NCBI GenBank assembly: GCA_039927975.1
Contig: JBDSTZ010000619.1
Location: 1-12,726, forward strand
From: JBDSTZ01 sp039927975
GTDB lineage: Bacteria; Pseudomonadota; Gammaproteobacteria; Burkholderiales; Burkholderiaceae_D
Direction: 5' to 3'
Length of the DNA stretch: 12,726 nucleotides
Shown here: in pieces, positions 6,645-12,726 of the stretch
Numbering within the stretch: the stretch's first letter is position 1
Layout of the letters: each line of letters starts with the position of its first letter
Notes under the pieces: generated by a model
What the model was told of the DNA's origin: nothing
Databases searched by the model: none
What the model saw: the letters and a program-made list of their open reading frames with translations, nothing else
Made by a program: the position numbers and the translations under genes

Positions 6645-8024
6645 TTAGTGGGCTTCCTTGCCAGTGTTGGTTGTGCCGAGCAGGTGCTGGACCACGCGTT
6701 CCATCTTCATGAAACGCGAGCCCTTGACCAGCACGGTCGCGTTGGAGTCCTGTTCGAGCAGGCCATCCAGTTGGACCAGCAAATCGCCGAGTTGTTCAAA
6801 GTGTTCGATGCCGGCGCCGGACATGTGGCGGGTCAGTTCGCCGGTCGCCAGCACGCGCTCGATGCCGCGACTGACGGCGTAGGCGGCGATCTCCTCGTGG
6901 AACTCGCGGCCTTGGGCGCCGACTTCGCCCATGTCGCCGAGCACCAGGAAGCGCGGCGCGGCGGCCTGCGCCAGCACGTCGATGGCGGCGCGGACCGAGT
7001 CCGGGTTGGCGTTGTAGGTGTCGTCGATGACGGTGGCGCCATTGACCGCGCGCTTTTTCTGCAGGCGGCCGCTGACCGGGGCGAAGGCTTCGAGGCCGGC
7101 GACGATGTGTTCGACCGAAACGCCAGCGGCGACCGCGCAGGCGATCGCGGCGAGCGCGTTGCGCACATTGTGCAGGCCGGCGGCAGCCAGCCGCACGCTG
7201 AAATTGCGGGTCGGCTGGACCCGTAGCGTGACATCGAGGGCGCTGCCGAATTCGGTGGCGGCGTGGGTGCAGCCGACGCTGGCGGTGTCGCCAAAGCCGA
7301 AGGTGATACTGCGCCTGCCGGCGGCCATGCCGGCCCACAGCGGGGTGAATTCGTCGTCGGCCGGGAAGACGGCGACGCCGTTGGCGCCCAGGCTCGCGAG
7401 CACGGCGCCGTTTTCGCGGGCGACCGCTTCGACCGTGTGCATGAACTCCTGGTGTTCGCGCTGGGCGTTGTTGACCAGGCCGATGGTGGGCGCGGCGATG
7501 GTGGCCAGGCGGCCGATTTCGCCGGGGTGGTTCATGCCCAGTTCGACCACGGCGGCGCGGTGCGCGGCGTCCAGGCGCATCAGGGTGAGCGGCACGCCGA
7601 TCTCGTTATTGAGGTTGCCGCGAGTGGCCAGGCGGCCGTCGTCGCCATGGGCGGCGGCCAGGATGGAGGCGATCATTTCCTTGACGGTGGTCTTGCCGTT
7701 GCTGCCAGTGACGCCGATCAGCGGCAGGGCGAAACCGCGGCGCCAGCTGTTGGCCAGCTGGCCGAGGGCGACCAGGGTGTCGGGCACCACCAGCGCCGGC
7801 AGGGCGAAGCCGGGCGGCAGCTGTTCGGCGACGACGGCGGCGACGCCGCGCTCGCCGATCGCCGGCAGGAAGTCGTGGGCGTCGAAACGCTCGCCGCGCA
7901 GGGCGACGAACAGCGCGCCGGCGGCGACGCTGCGGCTGTCGGTGGAGACGCCCTCGAAGGCGGCGTCGGCGGTCATGCGGGCGCCGGCGATGGCCGGCAG
8001 CAGGGAAGCGAGTGTGCCGCGCAT
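6645..8024 (-). CDS. murF: UDP-MurNAc-tripeptide:D-alanyl-D-alanine ligase MurF
   Basis: 459 residues, a normal length. MurF joins D-Ala-D-Ala to UDP-MurNAc-tripeptide, the last cytoplasmic step before MraY. The order seen is an N-terminal domain with VSTDSRSVAAGALFVAL (26-42), the P-loop GVTGSNGKTT (104-113), GNLNNEIGVPLTL (136-148), VVELGMNHPGEI (149-160), HNVRNALAAIA (285-295), and a C-terminal domain with DDTYNANPDS (334-343) and LGDMGEVG (362-369). All are diagnostic for MurF. Its D-Ala-D-Ala substrate comes from the Ddl encoded at the end of this cluster. The start ATG shares one base with the murE stop (TGATG) and has GAGGA 7 nt upstream (8032-8036). mraY begins 2 nt after its TAA. Confidence 0.97.
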   Translation of the reverse strand: MRGTLASLLPAIAGARMTADAAFEGVSTDSRSVAAGALFVALRGERFDAHDFLPAIGERGVAAVVAEQLPPGFALPALVVPDTLVALGQLANSWRRGFALPLIGVTGSNGKTTVKEMIASILAAAHGDDGRLATRGNLNNEIGVPLTLMRLDAAHRAAVVELGMNHPGEIGRLATIAAPTIGLVNNAQREHQEFMHTVEAVARENGAVLASLGANGVAVFPADDEFTPLWAGMAAGRRSITFGFGDTASVGCTHAATEFGSALDVTLRVQPTRNFSVRLAAAGLHNVRNALAAIACAVAAGVSVEHIVAGLEAFAPVSGRLQKKRAVNGATVIDDTYNANPDSVRAAIDVLAQAAAPRFLVLGDMGEVGAQGREFHEEIAAYAVSRGIERVLATGELTRHMSGAGIEHFEQLGDLLVQLDGLLEQDSNATVLVKGSRFMKMERVVQHLLGTTNTGKEAH

Positions 8025-9565
8025 CAGTTAGTCCTCATCATGGTCAGGCGGGCGGCCAGCGCCAGCGCCGCGTGGTCGGCGTCGGAGAAGGCCATCTTGC
8101 GGCCCTTGATTTCCTGGTAGGCCTCGTGGCCCTTGCCGGCGATCAGAATCACGTCGGCCTTGGCGGCGTGCTTGACGGCCGAGAGAATGGCGCCGGCGCG
8201 GTCTTCGATGGCCTGGAAGGTCGAATGCGGATGGGCGGCGTCCATGCCGGCGACGATCTGGGCGATGATGGCGGCCGGCTCCTCGCTGCGCGGATTGTCG
8301 CTGGTGACGAGCACGTGGCGGGCGCGCTGCGAAATGGCGCCCATTTGCGGGCGCTTGCCCGGATCGCGGTCGCCGCCGCAGCCGAACACGCACCACAGTT
8401 CGCCGCCACGTTCGTCGGCGACCTGGCGCAGGGCGTCGAGGGTCTTTTCCAGCGCGTCGGGGGTGTGGGCGTAATCGACGATCACCATTGGCGCGTCCTG
8501 GCCGCCGACCTGCTGCATGCGGCCGGGCGCCGGGGTCAAGGCCTCGATCGCTTCGACCGCGCCGCGCAGGGCGACGCCCTTGGCGATCAGGGCGGCCAAC
8601 ACCGCCAGCGCGTTGCTGACGTTGAAATGGCCGACCAGCTGGGTCTTGACGGTGGCGGCGCCAAACGGCGAGGCCAGGTGGAAGTCGGTGCCGGCGTGGC
8701 GGCTCTTCACTTGCAGGGCGCGCAGCATGGCGACGCCGTCGATGTCGGGCTGGGCGGCGGCATCCTTCAAGGTGTAGCCGATCAGCTGGGGCGCGGCGGC
8801 GCCGGCCTTCAGATGCTCGACCAGGCGCAAGCCGGCCGGGTCGTCGAGGTTGACGACGGCGGTTTTCAGGCCGGGCCAGTCGAACAGCTTGACCTTGGCC
8901 GCTTCGTAGCTGGCCATGTCGCCGTGGTAGTCGAGATGGTCGCGCGTGAGGTTGGTGAAGACGGCGCAGTCGAAATGCATGCCGGCGGTGCGGCCCTGTA
9001 CGAGGCCGATCGAGGACACTTCGATGGCCAGCGCGGTGGCGCCGGCATCGCGCATGGCGGCCAGTTTTTCGGCCAGCAGGACGGCGTCCGGGGTGGTGTA
9101 GCCGGTGGCGTCGAACTGGACGTCGTAGCGGCCCTTGAACAGGCCAACGCCGAGGGTGCCGATGACGGCGGCCGCTTCGCCGATGCGGGCGAGCGCCTGG
9201 CCGAGCCAGACGGCGCAGGACGTCTTGCCGTTGGTGCCGGTGACGCCGACGGTGAACATGGCGCTGTCGGGCATGGCGTAGCAGGCGTGGGCGATGGGGC
9301 CGGCGTTGCGCTTCAAGTCGGGCACGGCCAGGTGCGGCAGGGTGAACTGCGGGTCCCAGCTGAAACCGGCCGGATCGTAGACCACGGCGGCGGCGCCCTT
9401 CTCGATGGCGCTGGCGATGAAGGCGCGGCCGTCGGCGGCCTCGCCCGGGAAGGCGAAGAAGACATCGCCCGGCTGCACGCGGCGCGAATCGGCGCGCAGC
9501 TGGCCGGCGGCCGAGACGACGCGGATCCAGCCCGACACCTGGCTATGGTTGATGGCGGCCGTCAC
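8024..9565 (-). CDS. murE: UDP-MurNAc-L-Ala-D-Glu:meso-diaminopimelate ligase MurE
   Basis: 513 residues. It adds the third amino acid of the peptidoglycan stem in the cytoplasm, using ATP. Visible features are the N-terminal UMP-binding part with ADSRRVQPGDVFFAF (25-39), the P-loop GVTGTNGKTS (107-116), ATGYTTPD (153-160), TRDHLDYHGDM (207-217) and YEAAK with Lys224, at the position of the carbamylated lysine of E. coli MurE. The C-terminal domain carries VIVDYAHTPD and DNPR (423-426). DNPR marks meso-DAP specificity as opposed to lysine, as expected in a Gram-negative. The start is a GTG overlapping the ftsI stop (GTGA, 4 nt); the only nearby ATG is in the ftsI frame. GAGGAG 5 nt upstream supports the GTG. 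Its TGA shares one base with the murF ATG. Confidence 0.97.
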   Translation of the reverse strand: MTAAINHSQVSGWIRVVSAAGQLRADSRRVQPGDVFFAFPGEAADGRAFIASAIEKGAAAVVYDPAGFSWDPQFTLPHLAVPDLKRNAGPIAHACYAMPDSAMFTVGVTGTNGKTSCAVWLGQALARIGEAAAVIGTLGVGLFKGRYDVQFDATGYTTPDAVLLAEKLAAMRDAGATALAIEVSSIGLVQGRTAGMHFDCAVFTNLTRDHLDYHGDMASYEAAKVKLFDWPGLKTAVVNLDDPAGLRLVEHLKAGAAAPQLIGYTLKDAAAQPDIDGVAMLRALQVKSRHAGTDFHLASPFGAATVKTQLVGHFNVSNALAVLAALIAKGVALRGAVEAIEALTPAPGRMQQVGGQDAPMVIVDYAHTPDALEKTLDALRQVADERGGELWCVFGCGGDRDPGKRPQMGAISQRARHVLVTSDNPRSEEPAAIIAQIVAGMDAAHPHSTFQAIEDRAGAILSAVKHAAKADVILIAGKGHEAYQEIKGRKMAFSDADHAALALAARLTMMRTN

Positions 9566-11340
9566 ATGCTCTCCTCGAGAGGGTGTTCCGGAATGATGAT
9601 GTCGGTCACGGTCGAATCGGGCGGCACGTTGGCGGCGCGCAGCGCGCTGGCGGCCAGCGCGGCGAAGGTCGGCGCGGCGACGCCGCCGCCGGTGTGCACC
9701 GCCGACGAGGGATCGTCGACCATCACGGCGATGATGAAGCGTGGATTGGACATGGGGGCGATGCCGACAAAGGAGCCGACATAATGGGTGTTCGAATAAT
9801 GGCCGCCGATCAGCTTCTGGGCGGTGCCGGTCTTGCCGCCGACGCGGTAGCCGGCCACCTGGGCCTGCGAGGCGGTGCCTTCCGGGCCGACGACGCTCTC
9901 GAGCATTTCGCGCATCTGGCGCGCGGTCTTGGGCGAGATGACTTGCTGGCCGACCGGCGGCTCGCTCAGCTTCTGGAACGACAAGGGAATGATGTCGCCG
10001 TTGCGGGCGAAGATCATGTAGGAGCGGGCCAGCTGGATCAGCGAGACCGAGATGCCGTGGCCGAAGGCCATGTTGGCCTGCTCGACCGGGCGCCAGGATT
10101 TGTAGGGGCGCACGCGGCCGGCAACGGCGCCGGGGAAGCCGAACTTGGGCTGCTGGCCGAAGCCGGACTTGGTGAAGATTTCCCACATCTCTTGCGAAGG
10201 AATTGGCAGCGCGATCTTGGTGACGCCGACGTTGGACGACTTCTGGATGATCTGGCTGACCGTGAGCATGCCGTGGGCGTGCGAGTCGCGGATGGTGCGG
10301 TCGCCGACGACGATGCGGCCGGGCGAGGTGTCGTACAGGGTGTTGGGGGTGACGCGGTTGGTGTCGAGCGCCAGCGCGACGGTAAACGGCTTCAAGGTCG
10401 AGCCGGGCTCGAAGGTGTCGGTCATGACGCGGTTGCGCAGCTGCTCGCCGGTCAGCACGCGGCGGTCGTTCGGATTGTAGGTCGGGTAGTTGGCCAGCGC
10501 CAGCACCTCGCCGGTGTGGACGTCGAGCACCAGCGCGGCGCCAGCCTTGGCGTGGAATTTCTCGACCGCCGCCTTGATCTGCGAGAAGGCCAGGTATTGC
10601 AGCTTGCTGTCGACGGCCAGCGTGAGGTCCTTGCCGTCGTGCGGCTCCTTCGACAGGCCGACGTCTTCGACGATGTGGCCGAGGCGGTCCTTGATCACGC
10701 TGCGGCTGCCGACCGAGCCGACCAGGTTCTTTTGCTGGGCCAGTTCCATGCTCTCCTGGCCGACGTCTTCCACATTGGTGAAGCCGACCAGGTGGGTCAT
10801 GACTTCGCCCTGCGGGTAGAAGCGCTTGTATTCCTTGCGGGTGTCGAGGCCGTCGATGTCGAGCTTGACGATCTTGTCGATGACGTCCATCTCGACCTGG
10901 CGCTTGAGGTAGACGAAGGTGTGGTCGGAGTCGAGCTTCTTGCGCAGCTCGGCCTCGCTCAAGTCGAGCAGACGCGCCAGTTCGCGCAGCTTGGCCGGCG
11001 GCGACTTGAGGACGTCGTCGGGAATCGCCCACACCGCCTTGACCGGCAGCGAGGAAGCGAGCACCTGGCCGTTGCGGTCCATGATCTTGCCGCGGGTGGC
11101 GGGCAGTTCGATGGTGCGCTGGTAGCGGTTGGCGCCCTTCTGCTGCAGGAATTCGGTCTTGACGGTCTGCAGCTGGACGGCGCGGGCGGCCAGGCCGGCG
11201 AAGGAGGCGAACAGCACGAACAGCACGACGCGCGAACGCCAGCTCGGCAGGCGTACCGCCAGCACCGGGCTTTTCGAGAATGACACCCCTTTCGAGGCCG
11301 CCACCCGTGCGCCGTTTGCGCCATTGCCGCCGCGCTTCAT
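9562..11340 (-). CDS. ftsI: Septal peptidoglycan transpeptidase FtsI (penicillin-binding protein 3)
   Basis: 592 residues, close to the 588 of E. coli FtsI. This is a class B PBP that cross-links septal peptidoglycan in the periplasm together with FtsW. The order seen is a basic cytoplasmic tail (1-36), one membrane helix (about 37-56, RVVLFVLFASFAGLAARAV), and a non-catalytic pedestal domain beginning with RGKIMDRNGQVLA (83-95). The transpeptidase domain follows with all three active-site motifs: SxxK as STLK with nucleophile Ser314, SxN as SSN at 368-370, and KTG at 503-505. It is therefore predicted active and the target of beta-lactams. The C-terminal tail after about residue 570 is Pro- and acid-rich and ends PLEESM. 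It overlaps ftsL by 4 nt and murE by 4 nt (GTGA). Start chosen at the coupled ATG with GGAAGG 6 nt upstream. Confidence 0.98.
   Translation of the reverse strand: MKRGGNGANGARVAASKGVSFSKSPVLAVRLPSWRSRVVLFVLFASFAGLAARAVQLQTVKTEFLQQKGANRYQRTIELPATRGKIMDRNGQVLASSLPVKAVWAIPDDVLKSPPAKLRELARLLDLSEAELRKKLDSDHTFVYLKRQVEMDVIDKIVKLDIDGLDTRKEYKRFYPQGEVMTHLVGFTNVEDVGQESMELAQQKNLVGSVGSRSVIKDRLGHIVEDVGLSKEPHDGKDLTLAVDSKLQYLAFSQIKAAVEKFHAKAGAALVLDVHTGEVLALANYPTYNPNDRRVLTGEQLRNRVMTDTFEPGSTLKPFTVALALDTNRVTPNTLYDTSPGRIVVGDRTIRDSHAHGMLTVSQIIQKSSNVGVTKIALPIPSQEMWEIFTKSGFGQQPKFGFPGAVAGRVRPYKSWRPVEQANMAFGHGISVSLIQLARSYMIFARNGDIIPLSFQKLSEPPVGQQVISPKTARQMREMLESVVGPEGTASQAQVAGYRVGGKTGTAQKLIGGHYSNTHYVGSFVGIAPMSNPRFIIAVMVDDPSSAVHTGGGVAAPTFAALAASALRAANVPPDSTVTDIIIPEHPLEESM
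9571..9576 (-). promoter_or_regulatory. Ribosome binding site deciding the GTG start of murE
   Basis: The minus strand reads GAGGAG, then AGCAT, then the murE GTG. This strong site lies within the last codons of ftsI and fixes the non-ATG start. Confidence 0.7.
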
Positions 11341-11609
11341 TTGGCACCTTCCGTCAGATATTGCGTGCGCGCCGGGGTCAGCGGCGTCATGTTCAAATCG
11401 GTGCGCGCGATCTGTTCGATGCGCGCGTTCTTGCCCAGGGTGGACTGGTCGAGCTGGAGCTGGGCCCAGTCGATGTCGAGCTGGCGCGCCTGCTGCTGGA
11501 GCCGTTCGAGCTCGATGAACAGGTGGCGCGCGCGGTGCTGGGCGTTGACGATCGACAGCGCGCAGCCGACCAGCAGCGCGGTGAGCACCAGGTTGATCTT
11601 GCCGCTCAT
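11337..11609 (-). CDS. ftsL: Cell division protein FtsL
   Basis: 90 residues, in the size range of FtsL, a bitopic inner-membrane protein that forms a complex with FtsB and FtsQ and helps activate FtsW-FtsI. A very short cytoplasmic start (MSGKI) is followed by one membrane segment (about residues 5-22, NLVLTALLVGCALSIV). Then comes a periplasmic helix rich in Leu and Gln (about 27-60), consistent with a coiled coil, and a C-terminal part with RIEQIARTDLNM, typical of the family's conserved end. FtsL sequences are weakly conserved, so the call rests on size, topology and its place between rsmH and ftsI. It starts 13 nt after rsmH with only a poor GGGG-like ribosome binding site. Its TGA overlaps the ftsI ATG by 4 nt (ATGA). 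Confidence 0.93.
   Translation of the reverse strand: MSGKINLVLTALLVGCALSIVNAQHRARHLFIELERLQQQARQLDIDWAQLQLDQSTLGKNARIEQIARTDLNMTPLTPARTQYLTEGAK
11347..11352 (-). promoter_or_regulatory. Ribosome binding site of ftsI
   Basis: The minus strand reads GGAAGG 6 nt before the ftsI ATG, inside the last codons of ftsL. It supports this start and adds independent initiation on top of the ATGA stop-start coupling. Confidence 0.6.
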
Positions 11610-11622
11610 GGCGCCGACCCCG

Positions 11623-12585
11623 TCATTGTGCGCCTTTCGACGGCAGCCGTTCGGCCACGCGCATGACGGCCGAGCGGGCGCGCGGGTTGGCCTCGACCTC
11701 GGCGGCCGAGGGCTTGAGCTTGGCGACCAGCTTCATCAGCGGCTGCGGCAGGTCGACGGCGCGGATCGGCAGGCGGCGGTCGGGCTGTTCGACCTTGGCC
11801 TTGCTGGCGAGGAACTGCTTGACCATGCGGTCTTCCAGCGAATGGAAGCTGATGATGGCCAGGCGCGCGCCGGGCGCCAGCATGTCGTAGGCGGCGGCTA
11901 GTCCAGCCTCAAGGTCTTCAAGTTCCTGATTGATGAAAATCCGGATGGCCTGAAAGGTACGGGTGGCCGGATCCTTGCCCTTTTCCCGAGTCTTGACCGC
12001 GCCTGCCACGATACCGGCAAGCTGTCGTGTGCCTGAAATTGGCTCGACTGCCCGGCGAGCAACAATCGCCTTTGCAATCTGAAAAGCAAACCGTTCTTCC
12101 CCATAATCGCGTATCACCTTTTCCAGTTGTTGTTCGGTTTCGATCGCCAGCCACTGGGCGGCCGACATGCCGCGGGTGGTGTCCATGCGCATGTCGAGCG
12201 GGCCGTCGTTGCGGAAGCTGAAGCCGCGCGCGGCGTCGTCCACCTGCGGCGACGAGATGCCCAGGTCGAGCAAAATGCCGTCGACTTTGTCGACGCCGCG
12301 CTCGGCCAGCGAGGCCGTCATCGTGGCGAAGCTGTCGTGGACGATGGTGAAGCGCGGGTCGTCGATTTGTTCGGCGGTGGCGATCGCCTGCAAATCCTTG
12401 TCGAAGGCGATCAGGCGCGCGTTTGCGCCCAGCTTCGACAAAATCAAACGGGAGTGGCCGCCGCGGCCGAACGTGCCGTCGACGTAGACACCGTCGGCGC
12501 GCACGCCGTCCAGCGCCAGCGCGTCCACCGCTTCGTCCAGCAGCACCGTCCGATGCTGAAATTCAGGCACCGTTATTGAAGTCAT
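11623..12585 (-). CDS. rsmH: 16S rRNA (cytosine(1402)-N(4))-methyltransferase RsmH
   Basis: 320 residues from the ATG, close to the usual length of RsmH (MraW), which uses S-adenosylmethionine to N4-methylate C1402 in the P-site region of 16S rRNA. Visible family features are the N-terminal HRTVLLDEAVDAL, the SAM-binding loop DGTFGRGGHS (residues 37-46), LLDLGISSPQVDDAARGFSF (105-124), GEERFAFQIAKAIV, the DPATRTFQAIRIFINQEL block (205-222) and ISFHSLEDRMVK (245-256). A GTG lies directly before the ATG (12586-12588) and could be used instead; the ATG has the better spacing (7 nt) from AAGG. ftsL begins 13 nt downstream. Residues 148-229 are encoded with codon use very unlike the rest of the gene and the window, although the protein motifs there are intact. 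Confidence 0.97.
   Translation of the reverse strand: MTSITVPEFQHRTVLLDEAVDALALDGVRADGVYVDGTFGRGGHSRLILSKLGANARLIAFDKDLQAIATAEQIDDPRFTIVHDSFATMTASLAERGVDKVDGILLDLGISSPQVDDAARGFSFRNDGPLDMRMDTTRGMSAAQWLAIETEQQLEKVIRDYGEERFAFQIAKAIVARRAVEPISGTRQLAGIVAGAVKTREKGKDPATRTFQAIRIFINQELEDLEAGLAAAYDMLAPGARLAIISFHSLEDRMVKQFLASKAKVEQPDRRLPIRAVDLPQPLMKLVAKLKPSAAEVEANPRARSAVMRVAERLPSKGAQ
11899..12144. other. Low-GC3 mosaic patch inside rsmH
   Basis: Codons for RsmH residues 148-229 have GC at third positions in 41 of 82 cases by hand count. The 12 codons just before are 12/12 and the 26 codons just after are 24/26. Overall GC of 11901-12140 is about 53%, against about 65-72% in neighbouring 60-base lines. 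The patch uses codons almost absent elsewhere in the window (CTA, ATA, GGA, CGA, TCA, ACA, runs of GAA and CAA). The frame and conserved residues are kept. The most likely explanation is homologous replacement by DNA from a lower-GC relative; this is an inference. Confidence 0.7.
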
Positions 12586-12592
12586 CACGGAA

Positions 12593-12597
12593 CCTTA
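12593..12597 (-). promoter_or_regulatory. Ribosome binding site of rsmH
   Basis: The minus strand reads TAAGG immediately before TTCCGTGATG. AAGG is 7 nt from the ATG and 4 nt from the GTG, which favours the ATG. The TAA of this site is also the stop codon of mraZ, so termination and re-initiation take place at nearly the same point. Confidence 0.6.
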
Positions 12598-12726
12598 GAA
12601 AGAGAAATTGGCGAGTACATCGGGGGTGCCGGCTTCAATCGCCTGCTGCTCTTTTTCCGCCTGCTTGGCGGCATCCCAGATTTCAAAATGGGAACCCATA
12701 CCCATCATCATGACTTCGCGCTCGAG
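12595..12726 (-). CDS. mraZ: MraZ C-terminal end (partial, start outside window)
   Basis: The minus strand is open from the window edge to a TAA at 12595-12597 and gives 43 residues. They include VMMMGMGSHFEIWD, a strong match to the conserved C-terminal part of MraZ (the GxxxHFEIWD segment of the second SpoVT/AbrB-like half), followed by a short charged tail ending in ANFSF. MraZ is a DNA-binding protein that is usually the first gene of the dcw cluster and regulates its own operon through repeats upstream of mraZ. That promoter would lie beyond the right edge and cannot be assessed. rsmH follows after 9 nt, as expected. Third-position GC here (about 65%) is lower than in the genes further down. 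Identity is confident despite the truncation. Confidence 0.93.
   Translation of the reverse strand, partial: LEREVMMMGMGSHFEIWDAAKQAEKEQQAIEAGTPDVLANFSF

Noticed and set aside
11610..11622. The 13-nt rsmH-ftsL gap as a terminator or promoter site
   Set aside because: It is too short for either, with no hairpin plus T-run and no -35/-10 pair. It is only the spacer carrying a weak ribosome binding site.
11898..12154. Two short minus-strand frames (68 and 78 codons) inside the low-GC3 patch of rsmH
   Set aside because: They lack ribosome binding sites and any recognisable protein. The patch still encodes conserved RsmH motifs in the main frame, so an overlapping gene is not needed to explain the composition.
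12586..12588. GTG directly before the rsmH ATG as the start
   Set aside because: Possible, but AAGG is only 4 nt from it and 7 nt from the ATG. The difference is one residue and cannot be settled from sequence.
12721..12726. CTCGAG palindrome at the very end of the window
   Set aside because: It is in frame within mraZ (Leu-Glu) and a six-base palindrome is expected by chance; there is no sign of a cloning junction.
1..12726. Search for a novel defence, mobile or biosynthetic system
   Set aside because: Every part of the window is assigned to a known cell-wall or division gene in its canonical order, with no spare intergenic space, repeats of array type, or transfer genes.

Overview
The window is one unbroken, minus-strand piece of the division and cell wall (dcw) cluster of a Gram-negative, high-GC bacterium. 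Reading 5'->3' along the minus strand (from 12726 down to 1), the order is mraZ (3' end only) - rsmH - ftsL - ftsI - murE - murF - mraY - murD - ftsW - murG - murC - ddlB (5' end only). This gene order, the GC-rich third codon positions, the DAP-type MurE, the absence of murB between murC and ddl, and the long MraY and MurD suggest a betaproteobacterium, most likely Burkholderiales/Oxalobacteraceae (Massilia/Duganella/Janthinobacterium-like). The taxon is inferred from the style of the proteins and not from any search.

Layout: 12595-12726 holds the end of the regulator MraZ. 11623-12585 holds RsmH, the 16S rRNA methyltransferase. 9562-11609 holds the divisome proteins FtsL and FtsI (PBP3). 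8024-9565 and 6645-8024 hold the MurE and MurF ligases. 5473-6642 holds MraY, which makes lipid I. 3911-5473 holds MurD. 2700-3911 holds the SEDS septal glycosyltransferase FtsW. 1621-2703 holds MurG, which makes lipid II. 233-1624 holds MurC, and 1-230 holds the start of D-Ala-D-Ala ligase. The genes are packed with no gap larger than 13 nt. Seven of the eleven junctions overlap by 1 or 4 nt (ATGA, GTGA, TGATG, TAATG), so the set is very probably co-transcribed and translationally coupled. No internal promoter, terminator, RNA gene, mobile element or CRISPR array was seen, and no stretch lacks a gene.

Together the products build the peptidoglycan precursor. MurC, MurD, MurE and MurF add L-Ala, D-Glu, meso-DAP and D-Ala-D-Ala (supplied by Ddl) to UDP-MurNAc. 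MraY and MurG then make lipid I and lipid II at the membrane, and FtsW with FtsI, aided by FtsL, polymerise and cross-link it at the septum.

I found no undescribed system: this is a conserved housekeeping locus. The most unusual signal is a sharply bounded patch inside rsmH (about 11899-12144) where third-position GC falls to about 50% against about 95% on either side, with the reading frame and protein intact. This looks like a recombination mosaic. Lesser points are two low-complexity inserts in MurD (one with an 18-bp tandem repeat and a G7 tract) and a MurG whose usual HEQN and DDHQ nucleotide-site motifs are replaced.
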